This document shows, piece after piece, positions 6,713 through 14,088 of a DNA stretch of 21,831 bases. Below the pieces are notes generated by a model that did no database searches, was not told where the DNA came from, and saw only the letters and a program-made list of their open reading frames with translations. Source of the stretch: Acholeplasmataceae bacterium. GTDB lineage: Bacteria; Bacillota; Negativicutes; Acidaminococcales; Acidaminococcaceae. Made by a program: the position numbers and the translations under genes. How positions within the stretch are numbered: position 1 is the first letter of the stretch; each line of letters opens with the position of its first letter. The stretch covers positions 1 through 21,831 of the forward strand of contig JAAYIB010000007.1 of the NCBI GenBank assembly GCA_012744295.1, given 5' to 3'.

Positions 6713-7579
6713 CTATTTATTCTTCTTGGAATTCTTAATGTGCAGTGTCACAATCAAATCGTCGCCTTCTAAAACCTGCTCCACCTTTACGGGTATGCCT
6801 GAGCCTTCCATGCTCTTGGCTATTTGCTTGATGCTGTTAAGATAAATCCTGACGTCCTGAATAATCATCAGGCGCTTTGTTTTTTTGAGGCGGCCTGCGT
6901 GTTGGTTTTCCTCAAGATAGTGTTCTACATAGGTTTCTGTCTGTCTTACATTCAAACCGTTCTTAAGAATCTCCCCAATTACAGACAACTGGTCTTGTTC
7001 CTCCGGAAGCCTTAAAAGAGCGCGTGCATGGCGTTCTGTAAGATTTTCCCTTTTCAACAGCGTGCGAACGTTATCTGTTAGCTTCAGCAGCCGCAGCTTG
7101 TTTGCAATAGTTGACTGTTTCTTGCCTACACGACTTGCCATAGATTCCTGCGTCAGCTGGAACTGGGTCATCAGTTTTTCGTAACCGTCGGCTTCTTCCA
7201 GATAATGCAGGTCTTCGCGCTGCAGGTTCTCAATGAGAGCAATTTCAGCAATCTGCTGTGAGGTGTATTCACTGACGATTACCGGCACCGTAGAAACATT
7301 GGCGAGCTTGGCTGCTCGCAGTCTACGTTCACCTGCAATCAGCATATAGCCGCCTTCTGTTCTAAGAGCAACTAGAAGAGGCTGCAAAACACCATAAAGA
7401 CTGATGGAGTGAGCCAGATCCGCCAAAGCTTCCGGATCAAAATGCTTACGCGGCTGGTAAGGATTTGGCTGCACGTCTGCAACGGGAACCTGAATAATTC
7501 TGACCTCTGTAATCGGCGCTGCTTCGTCACCCATAAGCTCCTCGGCGTCCAAATAAGAAAATTCGTCATCTATTAGCAT
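6713..7579 (-). CDS. noc: Nucleoid occlusion protein Noc (ParB-family paralogue)
   Basis: This 288-residue ParB-family protein is predicted to bind Noc sites and block septum assembly over the chromosome. It carries the CTP-binding motifs NPYQPRK (39-45) and GERRLRAAK (83-91), then ENLQREDLHYLEEA (117-130), the helix-turn-helix region LTQESMASRVGKKQSTIANKL (142-162) and a C-terminal dimerisation domain. The sequence KQSTIANKLRLLKL and the later TERHARALLRLPEE and LNVRQTE segments are typical of Noc rather than Spo0J. An exact Noc-binding consensus lies in the adjacent rsmG gene, supporting the call. The ATG at 7579 has AAGGAG about 10 bases upstream, and no other start is available before it. 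The first 20 residues are acidic and do not resemble the amphipathic membrane helix of B. subtilis Noc. It is the last gene of the rpmH unit. Confidence 0.88.
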   Translation of the reverse strand: MLIDDEFSYLDAEELMGDEAAPITEVRIIQVPVADVQPNPYQPRKHFDPEALADLAHSISLYGVLQPLLVALRTEGGYMLIAGERRLRAAKLANVSTVPVIVSEYTSQQIAEIALIENLQREDLHYLEEADGYEKLMTQFQLTQESMASRVGKKQSTIANKLRLLKLTDNVRTLLKRENLTERHARALLRLPEEQDQLSVIGEILKNGLNVRQTETYVEHYLEENQHAGRLKKTKRLMIIQDVRIYLNSIKQIAKSMEGSGIPVKVEQVLEGDDLIVTLHIKNSKKNK

Positions 7580-7601
7580 ACCTTTGGCACTCCTTCCCTC
7601 A

Positions 7602-8315
7602 TCACAACGGCTGTTTCTCAGGCAGGCCGGCCTTACGCGGATAATTTGCCGGCGTAGGTCTCTTCTTAACTATGCTCACTATTGCCCTGCCGTCATCAAG
7701 TCCCGGAAGCCTGACTTCCACTGCCGACTTGATTTCTCCCCCCAGCAAAACAAAAGCCTTGCTCGCTTCTTCCACTTCTTCTTTATACTTCGATCCCTTC
7801 AGGGCAAGGAAACTGCCTCCGACCTTGACAAGAGGCAGGCAATACTCCGCCAGTACGGCAAGTCTGGCCACGGCCCTTGCCGTTACAATGTCGTATTGTT
7901 CACGGTGCGCCTTGTTCCGCCCTGCGTCCTCCGCGCGCAGATGCACGCAAGAGATATCCTCAAGGCCGAGTTCACTGATACAGTTCTCCAAAAAGCGCAG
8001 ACGTTTGGAGAGGGAGTCGAGCAGCACAACTTTCAGGCTTGGACAGTAAATTTTAAGAGGGATGCCCGGAAACCCTGCTCCTGTGCCGACATCCGCCAGT
8101 GATTTCCCGGGAAATATTTTCTGGTCATAAACCAGCAGAGAATCGATAACATGCTTTACGGCAACCTCTTCCGGGTCCGTTATGGCCGTCAGGTTCATGA
8201 ACTTGTTGGTCTCTATCAGCATTTCGAAATAATGTTCAAACTGCCATAGCTGCCTCTCGTTGAAGAACAATCCTGCCTCCCTGCCCTTTTGTACGAGGGT
8301 TTCGAGAAAAGTCAT
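7602..8315 (-). CDS. rsmG: 16S rRNA (guanine-N7) methyltransferase RsmG (GidB)
   Basis: RsmG transfers a methyl group from S-adenosylmethionine to N7 of G527 (E. coli numbering) in 16S rRNA; loss gives low-level streptomycin resistance in other bacteria. The 237-residue length is normal. The SAM-binding signature DVGTGAGFPGIPLKI starts at residue 75, and the preceding NLTAITDPEEVAVKHVIDSL and the following SLSKRLRFLE and TARAVARL are family-typical. The ATG at 8315 overlaps the mnmG stop by 4 bases (ATGA), so translation is probably coupled. An internal segment of the gene (8102-8115) is a perfect Noc-binding palindrome. The C-terminal tail, about 20 residues beyond the core, is rich in proline and basic residues. 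Confidence 0.96.
   Translation of the reverse strand: MTFLETLVQKGREAGLFFNERQLWQFEHYFEMLIETNKFMNLTAITDPEEVAVKHVIDSLLVYDQKIFPGKSLADVGTGAGFPGIPLKIYCPSLKVVLLDSLSKRLRFLENCISELGLEDISCVHLRAEDAGRNKAHREQYDIVTARAVARLAVLAEYCLPLVKVGGSFLALKGSKYKEEVEEASKAFVLLGGEIKSAVEVRLPGLDDGRAIVSIVKKRPTPANYPRKAGLPEKQPL
8102..8115. promoter_or_regulatory. Noc-binding site (NBS) inside rsmG
   Basis: ATTTCCCGGGAAAT is an exact match to the palindromic Noc-binding consensus described for Bacillus subtilis. It lies in the rsmG coding sequence (codons for IFPGKS), about 520 bases upstream of the noc start. Half-site-like matches also occur in mnmE (10632-10640 and 10833-10841), but this is the only full copy I found. Whether the local Noc uses it is inferred. 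Confidence 0.7.
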
Positions 8316-10204
8316 CTTGTCCTCTCCCTTCTGGCATAAGCATCTATATAAATCAAAAGGACATTGACGTCCGCCGGTGAAACACCGGATATTCTCGAGG
8401 CCTGTCCGATAGAGACCGGTTTGACCTTGTCCAGTTTTTCGGCGGCTTCCCGGGACAGTTCCTTGATGCAGTAGAAGTCCACTTCTTGAGGAATTATTTT
8501 GTTTTCGAGCTTAAGAGCTTTTTCAACTTCCAGCCTTTGCTTGGAAATGTACCCTTCATACTTGGCCTGAATCTCAAGCTGTTCGGCCACAACGGCCGGA
8601 ATCGAAGGCAGGGAAAAGGCGGCGGCCAGGCGTTCGTAACTGATTTCATTCCGACGCAGAAGCTCGAGCATCGTTGCTTTCGACCTTAAGGCCGTCGTAT
8701 TAAGCGCACGCAGCTTGCCTTGAACTTCTTCATTCGGCGCAAGCACGGTTTTGCCCAGTTCGAAAAGCACTCTTTCGATTTGGTCGCGTTTGGCCGTGAA
8801 CTTGCCATATCGGTAGTCATCAACAAGGCCTAACCGACGGCCCTTCTCCGTCAGGCGCAAGTCCGCGTTGTCCTGGCGCAGCAAGAGGCGGTATTCTGCC
8901 CGACTGGTCATCATGCGATACGGCTCGTTTGTCCCCTTCGTAACCAAATCGTCTATCAAGACGCCGATATAGGCTTCGCTTCTTCCAAGCACGAAGGGCT
9001 CATCGCCTCTGATTTTTCGCATCGCGTTAACACCGGCAACCAGTCCTTGTGCTGCCGCTTCCTCATAACCGCTGGTGCCGTTTGACTGGCCTGCGGAAAA
9101 AAGTCCCGCAATCTGCTTGTGTTCAAGCGAGGGCTTAAGCTGCAGCGGATCCAGGCAGTCGTAGTCAATGGCATAGCCAGCCCGCATCATCCGGCATTTT
9201 TCCATACCGGGAATCGTCCGCATGAATTGCAGCTGCACGTCGGCAGGCAGCGAAGACGACATGCCCTGAACATAAATCTCGTTTGTACGTGCGCCTTCAG
9301 GTTCTAAAAAGAGCTGGTGCCTGTCCTTGTCGGCAAATCTTACCAGTTTCGCCTCGATGGACGGACAGTATCTTGGTCCGATGCCTTCAACCAAACCCGA
9401 AAACAACCCCGAGCGCTGCAAATTATCCATAATGATCTTATGAGTTGCTTCATTAGTGTATGTGAGCCAGCAGGGAATCTGCCCCCGTGTTTCGACTTCA
9501 CTGATGAAGGAGAAATTTCGCGGCTGCTCGTCACCGTATTGCGGCTCCATTTTGGAATAATCAAGGCTGCGTGCGTCGATGCGGGCCGGAGTTCCAGTCT
9601 TGAAACGCATCAGCTCCACGCCATGATTCAGCAGCGACTCGGAAAGCTTGTTTGCCGAACGCAGTCCGTTAGGGCCGGCTTCATAGTTAACCTCTCCGTA
9701 TACTATTTTTGCCTTCAGATAGGTACCGGTGGCCAAAATGACGCAGCCAGCCTCGAATACCTCACCCGTTTCGGCCTCGACGCCGACAGCTTCTCCGTTG
9801 CTGACGAGAAGCTTGTCGATCATCAGCTGCATGACTTCCAGCTTTTCCTGGTTTTCGACGGTTTCCTTCATAATCGAATGATAATAGGGCTTGTCCTCCT
9901 GCCCCCTCAGGGCATGGACGGCATAACCCTTGCCGGTGTTCAGCATCCGCATCTGGATGCAGGCTTCATCGGCCGCGAGACCCATTTGGCCTCCCAGGGC
10001 GTCAATTTCGCGAACAAGCTGACCTTTGGCGGAACCGCCGATAGACGGATTGCAGGGCATCAGCGCGATATTGTCCAGAGAAAGCGTTGTTAACAGGGTC
10101 CTGCCGCCCAGGCGCGCTGCCGCAAGTGCCGCCTCGACGCCTGCATGGCCTGCACCCACAACGATTACATCATATTTGTCACTGATCAAATTTCTATCCC
10201 TCAC
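8312..10204 (-). CDS. mnmG: tRNA uridine 5-carboxymethylaminomethyl modification enzyme MnmG (GidA)
   Basis: MnmG is the FAD-dependent partner of MnmE. Together they install (carboxymethyl)aminomethyl groups on the wobble uridine of certain tRNAs, using methylene-tetrahydrofolate. The 630 residues are normal. The dinucleotide-binding motif GAGHAG is at 17-22, followed by family segments PCNPSIGGSAKGQLVREIDALGG, MRMLNTGKGYAV, FKTGTPARID, YCPSIEAKLVRF, GYEEAAAQGLVAGVNA and TSRAEYRLLLRQDNAD. The start is a GTG at 10204, only 9 bases after the mnmE stop. A TTG at 10189 has a better spaced AGGGA and would give a protein five residues shorter, so the exact start is uncertain. The gene overlaps rsmG by 4 bases. 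Confidence 0.96.
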   Translation of the reverse strand: MRDRNLISDKYDVIVVGAGHAGVEAALAAARLGGRTLLTTLSLDNIALMPCNPSIGGSAKGQLVREIDALGGQMGLAADEACIQMRMLNTGKGYAVHALRGQEDKPYYHSIMKETVENQEKLEVMQLMIDKLLVSNGEAVGVEAETGEVFEAGCVILATGTYLKAKIVYGEVNYEAGPNGLRSANKLSESLLNHGVELMRFKTGTPARIDARSLDYSKMEPQYGDEQPRNFSFISEVETRGQIPCWLTYTNEATHKIIMDNLQRSGLFSGLVEGIGPRYCPSIEAKLVRFADKDRHQLFLEPEGARTNEIYVQGMSSSLPADVQLQFMRTIPGMEKCRMMRAGYAIDYDCLDPLQLKPSLEHKQIAGLFSAGQSNGTSGYEEAAAQGLVAGVNAMRKIRGDEPFVLGRSEAYIGVLIDDLVTKGTNEPYRMMTSRAEYRLLLRQDNADLRLTEKGRRLGLVDDYRYGKFTAKRDQIERVLFELGKTVLAPNEEVQGKLRALNTTALRSKATMLELLRRNEISYERLAAAFSLPSIPAVVAEQLEIQAKYEGYISKQRLEVEKALKLENKIIPQEVDFYCIKELSREAAEKLDKVKPVSIGQASRISGVSPADVNVLLIYIDAYARRERTR

Positions 10205-10213
10205 ATTACAGCT

Positions 10214-11596
10214 CTATTTGCCGACACAAAAGCGGGCAAAGATTTCATTAATTATTTCATCGCTGACCGTGTCACCGGTAATCAGGCCGATGGCCTCGAT
10301 AGCATTCCTGAGGTCGATGATAATGCAGTCATAGGGAACCTTGTCCTCAATCGCCGTCAAAGCATCGTCAAGGCTTCCGCAGGCTTGACGCAGTAACTGC
10401 TCATGCCTGGCGTTTTGCACGTAAACGCCGTCCTCCAGACGTCCCGGAGCACCATATACAAACTTTTTCAGCCAAGCGATAAAAGCCTCTACCCCGTCGG
10501 CTGTCTTTGCAGAAAGCAGCACCACATTGTCAGTACCGAATTCCTCTTCTATGCTGATTCTTTCGAGCTTTTGCTCCAAATCGCTTTTATTGACTATTAT
10601 AACATATGGTTTTTCTTTAACCGACAACAAAATTTCCCGGTCTTCTTCCTGCAGGGTCTGCGCACCGTCCAGGACAACTACCGCAAGCTCCGCATCTTTT
10701 AGGGTTTCCTTTGTTTTTGCGACTCCGATTTTTTCCACGTGGTCCTCGGTTGCCCTGATGCCCGCTGTGTCTGTCAAGACAAGCGGAATACCGTCAAGCA
10801 GTAACTGTTCTTCGATCAGGTCGCGCGTTGTACCGGGAAATTCCGAAACGATTGCCCTTTCCTCACGCAAAAGCCTGTTTAAAAGGCTTGATTTTCCAAC
10901 ATTGGGACGACCGATTATGACGGTCTTCATCCCTTCGCGCATGATTCTGCCGGTATGGGAATTCGCCAGCAGGGCGACAATACCAACGCGCGTTTCTTCA
11001 ATTGCTGTTTTGACCTTAGCCAGGGTTATTTCTTCGATATCCTCTTCAGGATAGTCTATGACGGCCTCTATTGCGACAATCACGTCAACAAGCTTCCTGC
11101 GCAATACTGCAAGCTCGCGGGACAGCTGTCCCTGCTGCTGCCTGAGCGCGAGCTTCAGCGACGCCTCGCTGCGAGCCCTGATAATGTCCATGACGGCTTC
11201 CGCCTGTACAAGGTCAATACGTCCGTTCAAAAACGCTCTTTTCGTAAATTCACCGGGCTCAGCGGGTCTCGCGCCTGCTTCATAAGTCAGTGACAGAATC
11301 TTTTGCAGGGACCGGAGACTGCCATGAGCCTGAAGTTCCACAACGTTTTCCGCCGTATAGGAATGCGGCGCACGCATGAATACGGCCAGCACTTCGTCAA
11401 CCGTCGCGCCTTCCGCGTCTAAAACATGCCCGTAAAGTAGTGTGTTAGGGGGATATTTGGTCAGACTTCTGCCCGAGGCTGATTTAAAAATCCGCTCCGC
11501 TATTTCGCAGCTTCTGGGCCCGCTGATTCTGACAATTCCAATCGCTCCCTCGCCCATTGCCGTTGCTGCGGCACTGATGGTATCCTCTATAAACAT
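10214..11596 (-). CDS. mnmE: tRNA modification GTPase MnmE (TrmE)
   Basis: MnmE binds folate and hydrolyses GTP to drive wobble-uridine modification with MnmG. The 460-residue protein has an N-terminal tetrahydrofolate-binding domain (about 1-120, opening DTISAAATAMGEGAIGIVRISG), a helical domain, and an inserted G domain with GRPNVGKS (229-236), DTAG (276-279) and NKSD (336-339). The C-terminal CVGK holds the family's essential cysteine at 457. I chose the ATG at 11596, which has AAGGAG 7 bases upstream; the ATG immediately before it (11599) is too close. The frame is open for another 15 codons without a ribosome site. The gene lies 61 bases after jag, with a weak hairpin between them, and 9 bases before mnmG. 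Confidence 0.97.
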   Translation of the reverse strand: MFIEDTISAAATAMGEGAIGIVRISGPRSCEIAERIFKSASGRSLTKYPPNTLLYGHVLDAEGATVDEVLAVFMRAPHSYTAENVVELQAHGSLRSLQKILSLTYEAGARPAEPGEFTKRAFLNGRIDLVQAEAVMDIIRARSEASLKLALRQQQGQLSRELAVLRRKLVDVIVAIEAVIDYPEEDIEEITLAKVKTAIEETRVGIVALLANSHTGRIMREGMKTVIIGRPNVGKSSLLNRLLREERAIVSEFPGTTRDLIEEQLLLDGIPLVLTDTAGIRATEDHVEKIGVAKTKETLKDAELAVVVLDGAQTLQEEDREILLSVKEKPYVIIVNKSDLEQKLERISIEEEFGTDNVVLLSAKTADGVEAFIAWLKKFVYGAPGRLEDGVYVQNARHEQLLRQACGSLDDALTAIEDKVPYDCIIIDLRNAIEAIGLITGDTVSDEIINEIFARFCVGK

Positions 11597-11622
11597 CATT
11601 TTTCTCCTTAAAAAATGATAGA

Positions 11623-11648
11623 CCCAGCAATATGAAAATATCACTGGG
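11623..11648. repeat. Imperfect inverted repeat between jag and mnmE
   Basis: CCCAG (11623-11627) and CTGGG (11644-11648) are outer arms, and ATAT/ATAT inner arms share the same centre with a GAAA loop and two mismatches. On the minus strand a run of six T follows about 9 bases later (TCTATCATTTTTT). It may be a partial terminator or a processing hairpin between the membrane/RNA-binding genes and the tRNA-modification genes. Confidence 0.4.
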
Positions 11649-11657
11649 CCAGAATGC

Positions 11658-12416
11658 TTATTTCTTCAATTCAATAACGACCCTGCGATAAGGATCCTCG
11701 CCCTCGCTCAAGGTATTAATCCGATGGTCATCCTGCAAGGCCATGTGTATTATCTTGCGTTCATGAGGATTCATCGGTTCAAGTACGACCCTCTCCCCAG
11801 ATCTCTTAACTTTATCGGCTAACCGCAAAGCAAGTCTGGTCAAGGTCTGCGACCTGCGTTCCCTGTAGTCCTCAATGTCAATCATAACGCGCATATGCTC
11901 CGCAGAATGCTTGTTGGCGACAAGGTTTGTCAAGTACTGCAGAGCGTCAAGAGTCTGGCCGTGCTTGCCAATCAAAATACCCATATCAGGTCCGTGCAGT
12001 TTAAAGGTAACGACTCCGTCTTCCTTGTGGACGAATTTTTCCATGACAACCTTAATCTTCATAGAGTCAAATATCTTGACCAGGAATTCCTTCGCCATCG
12101 TGATTGCTTCGTCATTGCTGCCAGTCTTCTTCGCCGGTTTGCTTTCTTCCGCCGAGACTGCCTTTTCCGCAACAGGCTCTTGCTTGTCTTCCGTCGCTGA
12201 CGGCTCTTCAACAAGAGTTTCAGCTACAGCCTCTTCAGCAGAAGCTTTGACAGTTACCCTGATTTTTGCCTTGCGGCCCCCAAACAAACCAAATAAGGCG
12301 TCCTTTGCCTCTTCTAAAATTTCTACATCAACATTGTCCTTTGTCGTCTGCAATTCAGCCAAGGCAGCTGCCAACGCTTCTTCGACCGTTTTGCCCGTCG
12401 TTTCAACGAAACCCAT
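11658..12416 (-). CDS. jag: RNA-binding protein Jag/KhpB (Jag-N, KH and R3H domains)
   Basis: This is a 252-residue KhpB-type RNA-binding protein, which in Firmicutes pairs with KhpA and affects cell elongation and RNA regulation. It has a Jag_N domain (1-55, ending DALFGLFGGRKAKIRVTV), a low-complexity acidic and lysine-rich linker (about 58-100), a KH domain with the GKHG loop at 150-153, and an R3H domain with the signature R220...H224 (NPHERKIIHMALQ). The ATG at 12416 is 25 bases after the yidC stop; the order yidC-jag is conserved in many Bacillota. The linker is much less conserved in composition than the flanking domains. No catalytic function is expected. Confidence 0.95.
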   Translation of the reverse strand: MGFVETTGKTVEEALAAALAELQTTKDNVDVEILEEAKDALFGLFGGRKAKIRVTVKASAEEAVAETLVEEPSATEDKQEPVAEKAVSAEESKPAKKTGSNDEAITMAKEFLVKIFDSMKIKVVMEKFVHKEDGVVTFKLHGPDMGILIGKHGQTLDALQYLTNLVANKHSAEHMRVMIDIEDYRERRSQTLTRLALRLADKVKRSGERVVLEPMNPHERKIIHMALQDDHRINTLSEGEDPYRRVVIELKK

Positions 12417-12441
12417 TCAAACTCCCCCTACCTGCTATCTG

Positions 12442-13071
12442 TCAGGCGGCCTTTTTCCTGCTCATCAAGGCCTGCTGACCAATTTGCATAATATTCATTA
12501 TTACCCAGTATAAGACAAGACCGGCTGGAAAGGTAAAGCTGATATATCCGATAAAAAGCGGCATGAAGTAAAGCATAATCTTATTTTGCGAACTGCTCGT
12601 GTCGGGCATCGACTGCTTGGACTGGATAAAGGTCGTCAAGGCTGAAAGCACCGGTAAAATGTAATAGGGATCCGGCAGCGAAATATTTTCCATCCACAGA
12701 AAATTATTCGGTCCGATATATTGAAAATCCCTGATGCCGTAAAAAATGCCGATCATGATAGGCATCTGCACCAAAAGAGGCAGACAGCCCGCAAGCGGAT
12801 TAACACCCTGCTCCTTATACAGTTCAGCCAGCTTTTGGTTCAAAAGAGGCTTATTATCCTTGTATTTTTCCTGGATAGCCTTCATCTTGGGCTGCAGCTC
12901 CATCATCGCCGTTGTTGAGGCAATTTGTTTTGCAGTCAAGGGATACATCGCAATCTTGACAATAACAGTCATAATGATAATTGCAAGACCGTAATTAGGA
13001 AAGCCTATCGACGAGGTAAAATTATACGTGATGGTTACAGCCTGTTGTACAAGCGAACTCAAAAAATCCAA
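12442..13071 (-). CDS. yidC: Membrane protein insertase YidC (short form)
   Basis: YidC inserts and folds proteins in the cytoplasmic membrane, alone or with Sec. This is the short Gram-positive-like form: 209 residues, five expected membrane segments, no large periplasmic domain and no lipobox. Family segments are FPNYGLAIIIMTVIVKIAMYPLTAKQ, MKAIQEKYK, GVNPLAGCLPLLVQMPIMIGIFYGI and LYWVIMNIMQIGQQ. The conserved positive residue of the hydrophilic groove is lysine 39, where arginine is more usual. I chose the TTG at 13071 because GGAG lies 7 bases upstream; a TTG at 13086 (five codons longer) overlaps that ribosome site. Downstream is jag, upstream yidD. The call is firm and the start is moderately sure. 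Confidence 0.94.
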   Translation of the reverse strand: MDFLSSLVQQAVTITYNFTSSIGFPNYGLAIIIMTVIVKIAMYPLTAKQIASTTAMMELQPKMKAIQEKYKDNKPLLNQKLAELYKEQGVNPLAGCLPLLVQMPIMIGIFYGIRDFQYIGPNNFLWMENISLPDPYYILPVLSALTTFIQSKQSMPDTSSSQNKIMLYFMPLFIGYISFTFPAGLVLYWVIMNIMQIGQQALMSRKKAA

Positions 13072-13123
13072 AATATCACTCCTCAAAATTGTCTATCGTA
13101 ATATTGCCCAATATTGCTTTAAC

Positions 13124-13333
13124 CTAATTGACAGGATCATAACCCCCGGGATGGAAAGGATGACATTTCAAAAGGCGCTTCATCGCCATCAAGCCACCTT
13201 GCAGAGCGCCCTTCTTCTGAATCGCTTCGAGAGCATACTGCGAGCAGGTTGGATAAAAGCGACAGGTTGGCGGAAACAATGGAGAAATGCACATCTGATA
13301 GAAACGGATGAGCGCGATAAAAACTTTTCCCAT
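13124..13333 (-). CDS. yidD: Membrane protein insertion efficiency factor YidD
   Basis: YidD is a small membrane-associated protein that aids YidC-dependent insertion. This 69-residue copy has the family core: ALIRFYQMCISPLFPPTCRFYPTCSQY (about 7-33, with cysteines 24 and 30) and the C-terminal CHPFHPGGYDPV (57-68). The N-terminus is amphipathic or hydrophobic. The ATG at 13333 has GAGGT about 8 bases upstream. It lies between rnpA (11 bases upstream) and yidC, the normal order. Confidence 0.95.
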   Translation of the reverse strand: MGKVFIALIRFYQMCISPLFPPTCRFYPTCSQYALEAIQKKGALQGGLMAMKRLLKCHPFHPGGYDPVN

Positions 13334-13344
13334 CAAACACTACC

Positions 13345-13704
13345 TCAATTCAACAAGCCGGCTCTTTTAGCCAGCCTCATGAAAACACGGTCATACGTAT
13401 TGTAATCGGCGGCCACAAGCTTCTTTCTGGCAACCCAGATGATGTTGACTCCCGGCTTCAATTCATGCTTTCGAACACGGAAAACCTCACGCAACATGCG
13501 CTTAATACGATTGCGCATTACGGCAGGGCCCAATTTCTTACCGACAGCAAGACCTATTTTGGCTTTTTCGCCATTAGAAGTTAAAACATAGATAACAGAC
13601 AATGCGTCCACCACGGAGCGCCCGCTGCTGTACACAAGTTGAAAACCCTTTTTGGACTTTATCCTGTCCGACTTGGTAAATTTAAACTTTTTGAATTTTT
13701 CCAA
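13345..13704 (-). CDS. rnpA: Ribonuclease P protein component RnpA
   Basis: RnpA is the basic protein subunit of RNase P, which binds the catalytic RNA and removes 5' leaders from pre-tRNAs. The protein is 119 residues from the TTG at 13704 (MEKFKKFKFTKSDRIKSKKG). It contains the RNR signature RNRIKRMLREVFR (64-76) and FQLVYSSGRSV plus GLAVGKKLGPAV. The TTG is preferred because AGGTG lies about 8 bases upstream and the length then fits the family. The open frame runs 13 codons further back, giving an atypical N-terminus without a ribosome site. It follows rpmH by 59 bases. Confidence 0.93.
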   Translation of the reverse strand: MEKFKKFKFTKSDRIKSKKGFQLVYSSGRSVVDALSVIYVLTSNGEKAKIGLAVGKKLGPAVMRNRIKRMLREVFRVRKHELKPGVNIIWVARKKLVAADYNTYDRVFMRLAKRAGLLN

Positions 13705-13763
13705 AACATTCACACCTAACCGTATGGAAAAAATAGGCCACATTACTGCGGCCTATTAGAATA

Positions 13764-13898
13764 TTATGCAGACAATCTTTTTCTGCCTTTTGCACGTCTT
13801 CTTTTAAGGACTGCTTGACCGCCCAAGGTTTTCATTCTTTCTCTAAAGCCGTGCGTTCTTTTTTTCCTGGTATTATTAGGTTGAAAAGTACGTTTCAT
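13764..13898 (-). CDS. rpmH: 50S ribosomal protein L34
   Basis: L34 is a small, very basic protein of the large ribosomal subunit. The 44 residues MKRTFQPNNTRKKRTHGFRE through to KGRKRLSA match the family from end to end. The ATG at 13898 has GGGGGT about 8 bases upstream. A longer frame upstream has no support. It is the first gene of the leftward transcription unit, with a leader of about 63 bases from the consensus promoter. Confidence 0.98.
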   Translation of the reverse strand: MKRTFQPNNTRKKRTHGFRERMKTLGGQAVLKRRRAKGRKRLSA

Positions 13899-13968
13899 GT
13901 TGTCATACCCCCTTGCCACAAACATAGTTTTACCAAATTTATCATACATTCATTTGATAGCTATACCG

Positions 13969-13997
13969 ATTATATGATAGCTTGCTTATACTGTCAA
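13969..13997 (-). promoter_or_regulatory. Sigma-A promoter of the rpmH-noc unit
   Basis: On the minus strand there is an exact TTGACA (13992-13997), a 17-base spacer and an exact TATAAT (13969-13974). Transcription should start near 13962. A direct repeat of TGATAGCT (13955-13962 and 13975-13982), spaced 20 bases start to start, lies on each side of the -10. Confidence 0.9.
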
Positions 13998-14027
13998 GAA
14001 TAAAACACTTACTTAAAAGACAAATTA

Positions 14028-14081
14028 GGGAAAAATACATTAAATTATCCACAATTGTGGATAATTTAATGTATTTTTCCC
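14028..14081. repeat. Perfect 54-bp palindrome centred on paired DnaA boxes
   Basis: The two 27-base halves (14028-14054 and 14055-14081) are exact reverse complements without mismatch or spacer. Each half has a GGG/CCC outer clamp, an AAAAATACATTAAA-type AT-rich arm, and a consensus DnaA box next to the centre (14045-14053 and 14056-14064), separated by two bases. It lies between the two divergent promoters. It could extrude as a cruciform, or the transcribed strand could fold as a long hairpin. Confidence 0.95.
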
Positions 14082-14088
14082 CTTGCTG

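Noticed and set aside
9317..10093. Plus-strand open frame of 258 codons opposite mnmG
   Set aside because: It lies wholly antisense to a well-conserved gene, shows no family features and has no ribosome site; it is a by-product of mnmG codon use.
10632..10841. Further Noc sites in mnmE (ATTTCCCGG at 10632-10640, CCGGGAAAT at 10833-10841)
   Set aside because: Each matches only one part of the palindrome, and both fall in ordinary codons, so I did not list them as sites.
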